Source of the DNA: Cohnella zeiphila
Lineage (GTDB): Bacteria; Bacillota; Bacilli; Paenibacillales; Paenibacillaceae
Assembly: GCF_014212055.1 (NCBI RefSeq)
Contig: NZ_JACJVO010000015.1
Location: forward strand, 33,649 to 97,648
Length of the DNA: 64,000 nt
Direction: 5' to 3'
The notes beneath the pieces are model-generated. The model worked only from the letters and a program-made list of their open reading frames with translations, had not been told where the DNA came from and ran no database searches. A program made the position numbers and the translations under genes. Below are positions 41,798 to 50,720 of this stretch, one piece after another. The first letter of the stretch is position 1. Each line of letters opens with the position of its first letter.

Positions 41798-41943
41798 TCG
41801 CGCCCGATCTGCCGGTCAGCGTCGTCGCGATGATCGTTCTGAAGCGGCCCGATCATCTGCGGCAAGGCAACGAAGCGGCCGGAGCGCCGCTCTGCTTCGT
41901 ATTCGTCGAGATGGGCTTCGCCGTCAGCAGCCTGATCGTTTAG
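41785..41943 (+). CDS. Possible short coupled ORF after the ligase operon
   Basis: A GTG at 41785, overlapping the end of the previous gene, opens a 52-residue frame with hydrophobic segments (SVVAMIVL and LCFVFVEMGFAVSSLIV). There is no good ribosome binding site, so it would need coupling. It could be a gene remnant or chance; confidence is low. Confidence 0.3.
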   Translation: MGGLIAPDLPVSVVAMIVLKRPDHLRQGNEAAGAPLCFVFVEMGFAVSSLIV

Positions 41944-42016
41944 GGTCGAAAAACCGGGCCTTCGGGTGTATAATGTACGGAAACAGACGTTCTATCCTGG
42001 AGGCATGAGTTCCCAT

Positions 42017-43621
42017 ATGACGAAGATCGCCGACGACCAGTGGACGCTGCTGATCGAGGACGTCGCCGAGCGCTTCGACGACCTGACGTTGAAGCGCGGT
42101 TTTCAATATTACAAGCAAGATCGCATTCGGGAAATGGACATTTCGGACGATTCGCGCCGGATCGATGCCGAGGTCATGGGTTCGAAAACTTATCTCGTCT
42201 CGATCGATCTCGACTTCTTCGGGGCGAGCCGGTGCGAGTGTCCCGTTCAAGGGTTCTGCAAGCACATGGCCGCGGCCTTGCTTGCGTACGCCGAAATGAA
42301 CGAACGCCCCGTGCAGCAGTTGGCGAACGCCCGCCTGATTGCCGGCAACCCGGCGTTTCCCGCGGCCTCCAAGCCGCAGCCGCCCCAGTCCGCCGCGGCC
42401 AAGGAAGCCGCTCGGCTTCCCGAGATGAGCCTGGAGGAATGGCGCGAATGGTTCCAGCTATGCGCCAAGCCTTACGACAACGAGACGCGCAACCCGTCCT
42501 ACGTGAATCGGGTGCTTCGGGCTTTCGACGCCGACAGGCCGAAGCTGCCTCCCGTGTTGGAGCCGCTGTTCAAGCTGCACGCTTCCCTGTTTCTTCTCGG
42601 CAAGCTGATGCGCCCTTACCGCCGCGAGAACTCCCACTTCGGTTCCTACCTTCCTTATTATACGGAGATGGCGATCGGCGAGCTGCAGAAGCTAGTCATC
42701 GCCGGACTGGAGACCGAGCTTCCGCTCGGAGACGACCCCGCCCTATGGGAGCGGGTATACGAGACCGTCGCCTATCTGCGCAAAAGAATGCTGACGGACG
42801 ACGGTACGGAGCCTTATTTTGCCGACTGCTACTATTTGGTATGGATGAACTGGATCAGTCCGCACCTGAAAGACCTGCAGCCCGTCACCGGTGAGCTGGA
42901 TCGCCTGAAGGAAGCGGAGAACGAGCTCGGTTCCACGCTTCAGCGGCAGCCGTGGCTGCTGGCCCAATGCCGGATGAACTTCTATCTGGGCAACGATCCG
43001 GCGGCATGGCAGCTGCTTCGGGAGGCCGCGGACGAGAAGCGGCAGCTGGACCCCGACGAACTGCTTTACTACTTATGGGAACTGCGGGAAGCCGAAGTGT
43101 GGAAGCGCCTGTCGGGCTGGCTGGATGTCGCCGGACCGCTGCTGCGCAACCGCCGCGGCGATGCGCTGCGCCGGTATTTCGAATATTGGGAAGCCGCGAT
43201 CCCCCACGTTCCGGATGCCGCCGAACGGATGTGGAGCCTTCTGTCGGACATGCTCCCCTGGACGCAGGCGCTTTACGAAGAAAAGCTGCGCGAACACGGG
43301 AGATGGCGGGAATGGATGGATCTCCAGCTTTGCACGGGCCAGGAGCCGCTCGCGATGCGCGTTACGGATCTTCAGCCGATGGAGAAGGAAGCGCCGGAGC
43401 TGCTGCTTCCGTTTTATCACCAAGCCGTTGAACGGCTCGTCCTTCAGAAAAACCGGTACAGCTACAAGGAAGCGGTCAGGCTGCTCAAACGGCTGCAGAA
43501 GCTTTACAAGAGATTGAAGCGGGAAAATCGCTGGGAGACGTTCTTCTCCTCGTTCAACGTTCGAAACGGACGGCTGCGCGCACTGCAGGAGGAATTGCGG
43601 AAAGGGAAGCTGCTGTCATGA
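42017..43621 (+). CDS. SWIM zinc-finger protein (YwqB-like)
   Basis: The ATG at 42017 (MTKIADDQW) lies 13 bases after GGAGG; an ATG at 42005 is one base from it and less likely. A TATAAT at 41969-41974 fits a nearby promoter. The 534-residue product carries the SWIM motif CxCxnCxH (CECPVQGFCKHMAAAL, about residues 75-90) near its start, then a long helical region of TPR-like character. Its last four bases overlap the SNF2 gene. In Bacillus the ywqB/ywqA pair has the same order, suggesting a joint role in DNA repair or recombination. Confidence 0.85.
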   Translation: MTKIADDQWTLLIEDVAERFDDLTLKRGFQYYKQDRIREMDISDDSRRIDAEVMGSKTYLVSIDLDFFGASRCECPVQGFCKHMAAALLAYAEMNERPVQQLANARLIAGNPAFPAASKPQPPQSAAAKEAARLPEMSLEEWREWFQLCAKPYDNETRNPSYVNRVLRAFDADRPKLPPVLEPLFKLHASLFLLGKLMRPYRRENSHFGSYLPYYTEMAIGELQKLVIAGLETELPLGDDPALWERVYETVAYLRKRMLTDDGTEPYFADCYYLVWMNWISPHLKDLQPVTGELDRLKEAENELGSTLQRQPWLLAQCRMNFYLGNDPAAWQLLREAADEKRQLDPDELLYYLWELREAEVWKRLSGWLDVAGPLLRNRRGDALRRYFEYWEAAIPHVPDAAERMWSLLSDMLPWTQALYEEKLREHGRWREWMDLQLCTGQEPLAMRVTDLQPMEKEAPELLLPFYHQAVERLVLQKNRYSYKEAVRLLKRLQKLYKRLKRENRWETFFSSFNVRNGRLRALQEELRKGKLLS

Positions 43622-46600
43622 AGGTAGGGGCACAACTGCGCGTCAACGTCGCGCTGAGCGAATACGGGGATGCGCTGATCTACGGGATGATCGACGATTA
43701 CGACTACGTGTCGGGCCTGCATCTGAAGCATCTGCTGTTCGCCTGGCACGAGGATTCTTACTACGGCACGGAGCTTGCCGTGCAGACCGTCCGCGACGTC
43801 GAAGCGGTCGTTCTGCCGGCCGAGATGGTCGTTCCGTTCTTTGCCGCCCCGGTCTTGCTGCGCCATATCGATTGGGATTGGGGAGACGAAGCCTCGCTTC
43901 TGCTGAAGCTGGCTCCCGATCTGGCCGGCTGCACGGAGACGGGCAAGTTCGCGCCGGACCTGGACGCGTTTCGCGGCGGCGAGCTGCAGTGGACGTGGGA
44001 CGATGATGCGCTGGAGGAGTCCGCCCGAACGGCGGTTGCAGCCGGCGGCGCGGACGAGTCTTTCCTGCGCGGGCTTCACGCCGCATTCTCGGCGGCGGTG
44101 TCCCGCTCCCATTACGGCACGGAAGCCGCCGCCGCCGACTTGCGCCGGGAATATCCGGCGCTGTTCGCCCGGGACCCGGCCTCCGCCGCCGGCATGGATC
44201 GGCAAGCGTGGCTGGTCGCGATCGGCTGGAAGGCGGATGCGGCGCCATTTCGGCCGGCGCTGCAGCTGCTGGAGCCGACGGACTTCCCGGAAGAGGCGGA
44301 GCCGGAAGCAGGGATGCCAGGATCGGGAGATCTCTCCGACGGATTGGCGGCTGGCTGGAGCCGGGGTGCGGCTCTCGATGGGGAGCCGGAATGGCGGCTG
44401 CGGCTTGTCCTGCAGGATAAGCGGGACGAGTCGGCCGTCTGCCCGGTACGCCTAACGGCCGACGGAACCGTGCTGGGGACGTGGCCCGACGCTTGGACGC
44501 CGTTCGTGCGGGAGCGGGCGGGCGGCTGGCTGGAACGGTTGAGGGCGGCGCTGCCTCCCGGACGGCTCCGGCTCGCGGGCGACGGCGGCGATGCGCTCGG
44601 CGCGCCGCTGGACGACGAGGCGGCATGGCGGTTCCTGAACGCCGACAGCCGCCGCCTGCTCGACGCCGGGTGGCAAGTGCTGCTGCCGGCGTGGTGGGAA
44701 GAAGCCAGCCGGAAGCGGCCGCGGCTGCGCGCCAAGATCCGTTCCGGACCGGGCTCGCGGTCCGGGCGCTCGATGTTCGGCCTCGATGCGATCATCGATT
44801 TCGACTGGCGCGTCGCCATCGGGGACGCGGACCTCACCGAGGCCGAATTCATGGACCTGGCGGCCCGCAATGCGAGACTCGTCCGCTTTCGCGGCCGGTG
44901 GATCGCGCTCGACCCGGCCTTGCTGGCGCAAATTCGCCGGGCGATGGCCGGGGTGGACAAGTCGCAGGGGCTGTCGTTCCAGGACGTGCTGCAGCTTCAT
45001 CTATTGGGTGCCGGCGACGAGGGCCCGGACGGCGGAGAGAACGGGGAGGAACTTGCGGAGCAAGCGGCCCGGGTGCGCATCGAGGTCGAGCTGAACGAGC
45101 ATCTGGCGAAGCTCATCGGCCAGCTCGGCCGGCAGTCGGAATGGCCCCGGCTGGAAGCGCCGGCCGGGCTGCGCGCGGAGCTGCGCAGCTACCAGCAGGA
45201 AGGCTTTTCCTGGCTCGCTCTCCTCGGACGCTTCGGCCTGGGCGCCTGCCTCGCCGACGACATGGGCCTCGGCAAGACGGTGCAGCTCATCGCCTATTTG
45301 CTGCATCGCCGCGAGAGCTCGGAGGCGGCGGATGATCTTCATCCGGCGTTGATCGTCTGCCCGACCTCCGTGCTCGGCAACTGGCAGAAGGAGCTCGCCC
45401 GCTTCGCCCCGTCGCTGGCCGTAAGTCTGCATTACGGCGGCAAGCGGCTGGCCGGCGAATCGTTCGCGGACGAGGCCCGCCGCGCGGACGTCGTGCTCAC
45501 CTCCTATGCGACGGCTTCGCTCGACCAGGAGATGCTGGCGGATTTCCCGTGGGGCGTCGTCTGCCTGGACGAAGCGCAGAACATCAAGAACGCGCAGACC
45601 AAACAGTCCGCCGCCGTCCGCAGCTTCCGGGCGCGGCACCGGATCGCGCTGACCGGCACGCCGATCGAGAACCGGCTGGCGGAGCTGTGGTCGATCTACG
45701 ACTTCATCAATCCCGGCTATCTGGGCAGCTCGCGGGCGTTCCAGGAGCGGTTCGCCGGCCCCATCGAGAAGGACCGCGACGAACGGCGAACGGCCGATCT
45801 TCAACGGCTGGTCAAGCCGTTCATGCTGCGCCGCAAAAAGAAGGATCCGGCCATTCAGCTCGATCTCCCGGAGAAGAACGAGATGAAGACGTTCGTCAAC
45901 CTGACCGCCGAGCAAGGCGTGCTGTACGATCAGACGGTAAACGATCTGCTCGAGCGGATGAAGACGTTGGAAGGGATCGAGCGCAAGGGAGCGATTCTCG
46001 CCGCGCTGACCCGATTGAAGCAGCTATGCGACCATCCGTCTTTGCTCGAGAAGGACTTCTCGCTGCCCGAACCGGACGCCGCCGACGAGGCCGCTGTCGC
46101 GGCGCTCGTCGCCCGTTCCTCCAAGCTGGAGCGGCTGCTCGAGATGGTGCGGGAGGTGAGGGACGAGGGTGAACGCTGCCTGATTTTCACCCAGTACATC
46201 GGCATGGGAGAGATGCTGCGGACCGTGCTGTCGCGGGAACTGGAGGAGCCGGTTCTCTATCTGAACGGGAGCGTCTCCAAGACGGCGCGGGACCAGATGA
46301 TCGAGCGGTTCCAGTCGCAGTCGCTGCCGCCCGGCGAGCAGCCCGGCGTTTTCGTTCTGTCGCTCAAAGCCGGAGGCGTCGGCCTGAACCTGACGGCGGC
46401 CAACCACGTGTTCCACTTCGACCGCTGGTGGAACCCGGCCGTCGAGAACCAGGCGACCGACCGCGCTTATCGGATGGGACAGACCCGCGACGTTCAGGTC
46501 CACAAGTTCATCTCGATCGGCACGCTGGAAGAGCGGATCGACGAGATGCTCGAGAGCAAGCAGCAGCTCAGCGACAACGTCATCTCTTCTTCCGAAGGCT

Positions 46601-46668
46601 GGATCACCGAGCTGTCGACCGACGAACTGCGAGAGCTGTTCACGCTTCGGCGGGAATGGGTCAGGTAA
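43618..46668 (+). CDS. SNF2-family DNA-dependent ATPase/helicase (YwqA-like)
   Basis: A 1016-residue SF2 enzyme with an N-terminal half of about 480 residues unique to bacterial SNF2 proteins, then the motor: motif I DDMGLGKTVQ, motif II DEAQN, motif III ALTGTPIENR, and the C-terminal RecA lobe with LIFTQYIGMGEML, SLKAGGVGLNLT and RAYRMGQTRDVQVHKF (motif VI). It moves along or remodels DNA and is encoded with the SWIM protein. It starts inside the SWIM stop (ATGA overlap). The middle 280-390 region is rich in Arg and Gly and less conserved. Confidence 0.93.
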   Translation: MKVGAQLRVNVALSEYGDALIYGMIDDYDYVSGLHLKHLLFAWHEDSYYGTELAVQTVRDVEAVVLPAEMVVPFFAAPVLLRHIDWDWGDEASLLLKLAPDLAGCTETGKFAPDLDAFRGGELQWTWDDDALEESARTAVAAGGADESFLRGLHAAFSAAVSRSHYGTEAAAADLRREYPALFARDPASAAGMDRQAWLVAIGWKADAAPFRPALQLLEPTDFPEEAEPEAGMPGSGDLSDGLAAGWSRGAALDGEPEWRLRLVLQDKRDESAVCPVRLTADGTVLGTWPDAWTPFVRERAGGWLERLRAALPPGRLRLAGDGGDALGAPLDDEAAWRFLNADSRRLLDAGWQVLLPAWWEEASRKRPRLRAKIRSGPGSRSGRSMFGLDAIIDFDWRVAIGDADLTEAEFMDLAARNARLVRFRGRWIALDPALLAQIRRAMAGVDKSQGLSFQDVLQLHLLGAGDEGPDGGENGEELAEQAARVRIEVELNEHLAKLIGQLGRQSEWPRLEAPAGLRAELRSYQQEGFSWLALLGRFGLGACLADDMGLGKTVQLIAYLLHRRESSEAADDLHPALIVCPTSVLGNWQKELARFAPSLAVSLHYGGKRLAGESFADEARRADVVLTSYATASLDQEMLADFPWGVVCLDEAQNIKNAQTKQSAAVRSFRARHRIALTGTPIENRLAELWSIYDFINPGYLGSSRAFQERFAGPIEKDRDERRTADLQRLVKPFMLRRKKKDPAIQLDLPEKNEMKTFVNLTAEQGVLYDQTVNDLLERMKTLEGIERKGAILAALTRLKQLCDHPSLLEKDFSLPEPDAADEAAVAALVARSSKLERLLEMVREVRDEGERCLIFTQYIGMGEMLRTVLSRELEEPVLYLNGSVSKTARDQMIERFQSQSLPPGEQPGVFVLSLKAGGVGLNLTAANHVFHFDRWWNPAVENQATDRAYRMGQTRDVQVHKFISIGTLEERIDEMLESKQQLSDNVISSSEGWITELSTDELRELFTLRREWVR

Positions 46669-46962
46669 TGGCCGCAGCCGGTTCCATCGCGCAAGACCAT
46701 CGTCAGGAAACCGCGGGGCCGTTTCGCCGGAAGGCGAATCGGCCGCGTTTTCTAGATTTCGCGATGGTCTTGGGCCATTCTCGCGATAATCATCGGCCGC
46801 TCTACGGCTTAGCCTTGACAGCCTTCGCCGGATCCGCGTGCCCGGATTTTTAGTTAAAATTTGGAGTTGTGGATTGCAAACTCCGGGCACCATGCTCCGG
46901 GCATTGGCTTTGGCTCCGGGATTTCGGACTCCGCCATGTCTTCTCTGCCGCGCCACGCTCAA

Positions 46963-47158
46963 GAGACGAATCTGATTACTCTTTTTCGGAGCTCTTCGCA
47001 ATATTCCGTCCATGAGACGAATATGATTACTCTCTTTCGGAGCTCTTCGCGATATTCCGTCCATGAGACGAATCTGATTACTCTTTTTCGGAGCTCTTCG
47101 CAATATTCCGTCCAGGAGACGAATCTGGTTGCTCACTTGCGAGATTTCTTCAGAATAC
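46963..47158 (+). repeat. 51-bp tandem array (four units, last one divergent)
   Basis: Units start with GAGACGAA at 46963, 47014, 47065 and 47116, exactly 51 bp apart. Three are nearly identical; the fourth drifts after its first 17 bases. 51 is a multiple of three, so the array is open in both directions as a 17-codon repeat (ETNLITLFRSSSQYSVH on the plus strand), but no ribosome binding site was seen. It fills most of a 506-bp gene-free gap. The block CCACGCTC stands just before unit one. Confidence 0.9.
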
Positions 47159-47186
47159 ATATCCATGGGAGAGGATGAAATTGCGG

Positions 47187-48269
47187 ATGAAAAGCGAAGG
47201 ACCGGTTCCATTCGGCATCATCGGCCACGGTTGGAGAGCCGATTTTTATTTGCGGATCGCGCGGGAGCTGCCGGAGCGGTTCGAGGTTGCCCGCATGCTT
47301 GTCCGCCGGGAGGAGACGGCGGCGAAGCTGCGCAGCGAGTGGGGCGTGGAGGCGTTCACCGACATAGACGCGTTCCTCGACGGATCGGAGATGCCGTTCG
47401 TCGTCGTCTCGGTGCCCCGGGATGCTTGCGCGGTTTACATACGCGAATTGGCGAAGCGCGGCGTTCCCGTGCTGGCCGAAACGCCCCCGGCGCGGGACCT
47501 GGCCGGACTTACCGAGCTGTATGCGGCGGTCGGCCCGGATACGAAGGTGCAGGTGGCGGAGCAGCTGCTGTTTCAGCCTATGCACGCGGCGCGTATCGCG
47601 CTCGCCCGTTCCGGACGGCTCGGGCCGATCTCTCAGGCGCAAGTATCGGTATCTCACGGCTATCACGGCGTCAGTCTGATTCGCCAGCTTCTTGGCGTCA
47701 GCTTCGAAGACGCCGAGATTCGGGGCGAGCGTTTCCTCTCGCCGATCGTCCAAGGCCCCGGAAGAGACGGCCCGCCCAAGGAAGAGGCCGTCAAGATGAC
47801 CCGCCAGGATCTGGCGACGCTTCGGTTCGGCGACCGGCTCGGCGTATTCGATTTTACGGGCGAACAATACTTCTCCTGGATTCGAAGCAGCCGCGTGCTC
47901 GTGCGCGGACTCCGCGGCGAAATCGTAAACGAAGACGCAGCTTGGCTCGAGAGCTTCGACACTCCCGTGTTGACCAAGTTCAGCAGAGTGGACAACGGGT
48001 TCGGCCCCAATCTGCTCGGGCACCATTACAGCGGCGTTCTGCTCGGCTCGGAATGGATCTACCGCAACCCGTTCGCGCCCGGCAAATTAACCGACGACGA
48101 GATCGCAATCGCGACGGCGCTCGACAAGATGGCCGACTACGCGGAAGGCGGTCCTTCTTTCTACAGCTTGGCGGAAGCTTCGCAGGACCATTACCTCGGC
48201 ATGTTGATCGACCAAGCGATCGAATCCGACACAACGATCGTGTCCGAACGGCAAATTTGGCATCCGTGA
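47187..48269 (+). CDS. Gfo/Idh/MocA family oxidoreductase (paralogue)
   Basis: The ATG at 47187 lies 12 bases after GGGAGAGG; an ATG at 47175 directly abuts it, so a start at 47187 (or TTG 47181) is preferred and gives 360 residues, matching the 361-residue paralogue at 14399-15484. It has PFGIIGHGWRADFYLRIA, the altered AETPP in place of EKP, and the C-terminal domain with GGPSFY. Its substrate is unknown and no sugar gene is linked. Both flanks are 51-bp-period repeat arrays (46963-47158 and 48294-48854). Confidence 0.87.
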   Translation: MKSEGPVPFGIIGHGWRADFYLRIARELPERFEVARMLVRREETAAKLRSEWGVEAFTDIDAFLDGSEMPFVVVSVPRDACAVYIRELAKRGVPVLAETPPARDLAGLTELYAAVGPDTKVQVAEQLLFQPMHAARIALARSGRLGPISQAQVSVSHGYHGVSLIRQLLGVSFEDAEIRGERFLSPIVQGPGRDGPPKEEAVKMTRQDLATLRFGDRLGVFDFTGEQYFSWIRSSRVLVRGLRGEIVNEDAAWLESFDTPVLTKFSRVDNGFGPNLLGHHYSGVLLGSEWIYRNPFAPGKLTDDEIAIATALDKMADYAEGGPSFYSLAEASQDHYLGMLIDQAIESDTTIVSERQIWHP

Positions 48270-48293
48270 CGTATTGCATGAGGTGGACGCCGC

Positions 48294-48854
48294 GAACGAG
48301 AAGATTAGTCTGGTTTCAGACTAAGTCCACGCTCCAGAAGCTGCGAACGAGAAGATTAGTCTGATTTCAGACTAAGTCCACGCTCCTGAGGCTGTGAACG
48401 AGAAGGTTAGTCTGATTTCAGACTAAGTCCACGCTCCTGAGGCTGTGAACGAGAAGATTAGTCTGATTTCAGACTAAGTCCACGCTCCTGAGGCTGTGAA
48501 CGAGAAGGTTAGTCTGATCTCAGACTAAGTCCACGCTCCACAGGCTGTGAACGGGAAGATTAGTCTGATTTCAGACTAAGTCCACGCTCCACAGGCTGTG
48601 AACGAGAAGATTAGTCTGATTTCAGACTAAGTCCACGCTCCACAGGCTGCGAACGAGAAGATTAGTCTGATTTCAGACTAAATCCACGCTCCACAGGCTG
48701 TGAACGAGAAGATTAGTCTGATTTCAGACTAAGTCCACGCTCCACAGGCTGCGAACGAGAAAGTTAGTTTGTTTTCAGACTAAGTCCGCTCGTCAGACCC
48801 TACGAACGAGGAAATTCGTTTGATCTCAGATGATCTACCGACTCTGGCCGCACG
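48294..48854 (+). repeat. 51-bp tandem array with hairpin cores (eleven units)
   Basis: GAACGAG recurs at 48294, 48345, 48396, 48447, 48498, 48549, 48600, 48651, 48702, 48753 and 48804, always 51 bp apart. Units 1-9 carry the inverted repeat TTAGTCTGA and TCAGACTAA around two bases, then AAGTCCACGCTCC (or AAATCC). The tenth unit keeps the pairing with a T-for-C change that still allows a G-U pair, and the last is eroded. Stop codons occur in each frame. Confidence 0.95.
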
Positions 48855-48947
48855 AACGCGTGCCGATCGAGAACAAAAAGAGCCGCAAAAGGACCGGGAG
48901 CGATTCCCGGTTGCCTTCTGCGGCTCTTGCGGCTCTTCGCCGATTCC

Positions 48948-50720
48948 TTATCCCGCGCCCAGCTCGACGAGGCCCCGCGAGTGCCGGTAGAGCTGCTCGT
49001 AGTAGCCTTGCTGCTCAAGCAGCTGCGAGTGGGTCCCCTGCTCGACGATCCGGCCGCCGCTCATGACGATGATCCGATCGGCTTGCATGACGGTCGACAA
49101 CCGGTGCGCGATGACGAGCGTCGTCCGGTTCTCGGATACGACATGAAGCGCCCGCTGGATGAGCTGTTCCGTGTAGGAGTCCAGATTGGCGGTTGCTTCG
49201 TCCAGGATGAGGATCTTCGGCTGGAACACGATAATGCGCGCGAACGAGATGAGCTGCTTCTCGCCCGCTGACAAGCCGCTTCCCCGCTCCGACAGCTGCG
49301 TGTCGTAGCCGTCCTTCATCCGCCCGATCAGCGCGTCGGCTCCGACGAACTTGCACGCCCGGATGACCTGCTCGCGCGAGATCGTCTCGTCGAACATCCG
49401 CACGTTGTCGACGATGCTGCCCGAGTACAGATACGGCTCCTGCTGCACGAGGCCGACCAGTCGGTGTAGCCTCTGCTGCGGCAGCTCGCGGATATCGATG
49501 CCGTCGATCGTTACGCTTCCTTTCCGCACGTCGTAGAACCGGCACAGCATGCTGATCAGCGAGCTTTTTCCCGCCCCCGTCGTTCCGACGATGCCGATCA
49601 TCTCGCCCGGCTCGATATGGAGATCGAGGTCATGCAGCACGGTGCTGCCTTCCGCGTAGCCGAATTGAATGCGATTGAAGTCGACCTTCCCCCGCATTCG
49701 GCTCAGCTCCACGTTCCGCGGCTCCTCCGCGTCCTCCACTTCGGGCTGAACGGAGAACAGGTTCCAGATCCGGTTGACCGAGACGATCGTCGACTGAAGC
49801 GTGTTCCACTGCTGCGTGATCGTGCTGATCGGCTGGAAGAACTGGCGGATATACGTGATAAAAGCGTACAGGACCCCGAACTCGATCGCTTTGTCGAACA
49901 CCGCGATACCTCCGAGCCATGCGACGAACGCGACCGACAAGCTGCTCAGCATATCGAACGAGCGGTTAAAAAACACGTTGGTGCGAATCTCCCGCAAGTT
50001 GGCGCGAAAATAAACCTGGTTGCGGTCCGTGAACCGGTTCTGCTGTTCCTTCTCCTGATGGAACGACTGGATCAGGCTCATGCCGGCCAGATTCTCCGCC
50101 GCGAAGGCGATCAGCCGCGACAGCGCGGTCCGCGAGTTCTGATACGTCTTGCGCATGTACGAGCGGAAGCTGATGGCGATCAGGGCGATAATCGGCAGCA
50201 AAATCAGGCAGTACAGCGTCAGCCTCACGTCCAGCTGGAACATGATCACGATGATGGAGATGAGCGTAAGGCCATCCCGTACGACGCTCAGAAGCACTTG
50301 GGAGAAAAACTGGTTGAGCGTCTCCGTGTCGCTGGATACGTTGGTGATCAGACTTCCGCTCGGCATCCGGTCGAAAAACGACATCGACAGCTTGCTGATG
50401 TGCGTGAACAAGTCTTTGCGGATGCGGGCGATGATGCTCTGTCCGGCAAATTGCAGCAAGTTGTTCTGAAGATACGTGAACACGAAGCTTCCGATCGACA
50501 TCGCCAGGTAGACGATGCAAATCATGAGCAGCGAATGGTAGTCGTTCTTGCCGATCCTGATGTTGTCGTCGATCGCGATCTTGACCAGATAAGGCTGCGC
50601 CAGGTCCGCCGCGATCGCGAGCAGCGTGCAGCAGAACACCAGCAGGAACGTCCAGAGGTGCGGCCGCGTATAGGAGAACAAGGAACGGAAAACGGAACTA
50701 GAGCGCTTGGAGTCCTTCAT
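48948..50720 (-). CDS. ABC exporter half, catalytic subunit (YheH/BmrD-like)
   Basis: The start at 50720 (MKDSKRSSS) has AGGAGGGG upstream; a longer frame to 50750 is less likely. The 590-residue half-transporter has six membrane helices and an ATPase with Walker A GTTGAGKSS, Walker B ILILDEATANLD (complete, with catalytic Glu) and a changed signature LSAGEKQLISFARI. With the partner at 50698-52473 it forms a heterodimer. Known BmrCD pairs export drugs; substrate here is inferred only. The two genes overlap by 23 bases. Confidence 0.92.
   Translation of the reverse strand: MKDSKRSSSVFRSLFSYTRPHLWTFLLVFCCTLLAIAADLAQPYLVKIAIDDNIRIGKNDYHSLLMICIVYLAMSIGSFVFTYLQNNLLQFAGQSIIARIRKDLFTHISKLSMSFFDRMPSGSLITNVSSDTETLNQFFSQVLLSVVRDGLTLISIIVIMFQLDVRLTLYCLILLPIIALIAISFRSYMRKTYQNSRTALSRLIAFAAENLAGMSLIQSFHQEKEQQNRFTDRNQVYFRANLREIRTNVFFNRSFDMLSSLSVAFVAWLGGIAVFDKAIEFGVLYAFITYIRQFFQPISTITQQWNTLQSTIVSVNRIWNLFSVQPEVEDAEEPRNVELSRMRGKVDFNRIQFGYAEGSTVLHDLDLHIEPGEMIGIVGTTGAGKSSLISMLCRFYDVRKGSVTIDGIDIRELPQQRLHRLVGLVQQEPYLYSGSIVDNVRMFDETISREQVIRACKFVGADALIGRMKDGYDTQLSERGSGLSAGEKQLISFARIIVFQPKILILDEATANLDSYTEQLIQRALHVVSENRTTLVIAHRLSTVMQADRIIVMSGGRIVEQGTHSQLLEQQGYYEQLYRHSRGLVELGAG

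Noticed and set aside
46861..47178. A plus-strand frame that turns the 51-bp array into 17-residue repeats.
   Set aside because: Open only because 51 is a multiple of three; there is no ribosome binding site and the reverse strand is open as well. It is reported as a DNA repeat.
47129..48364. An Arg-rich 411-residue plus-strand frame over the second Gfo/Idh/MocA gene.
   Set aside because: Out of frame with the real gene, no motif, and it ends inside the repeat array.
48294..48854. A CRISPR array.
   Set aside because: Units are 51 bp and repeat almost completely, with no unique spacers of constant length between short repeats, and no cas genes are near.
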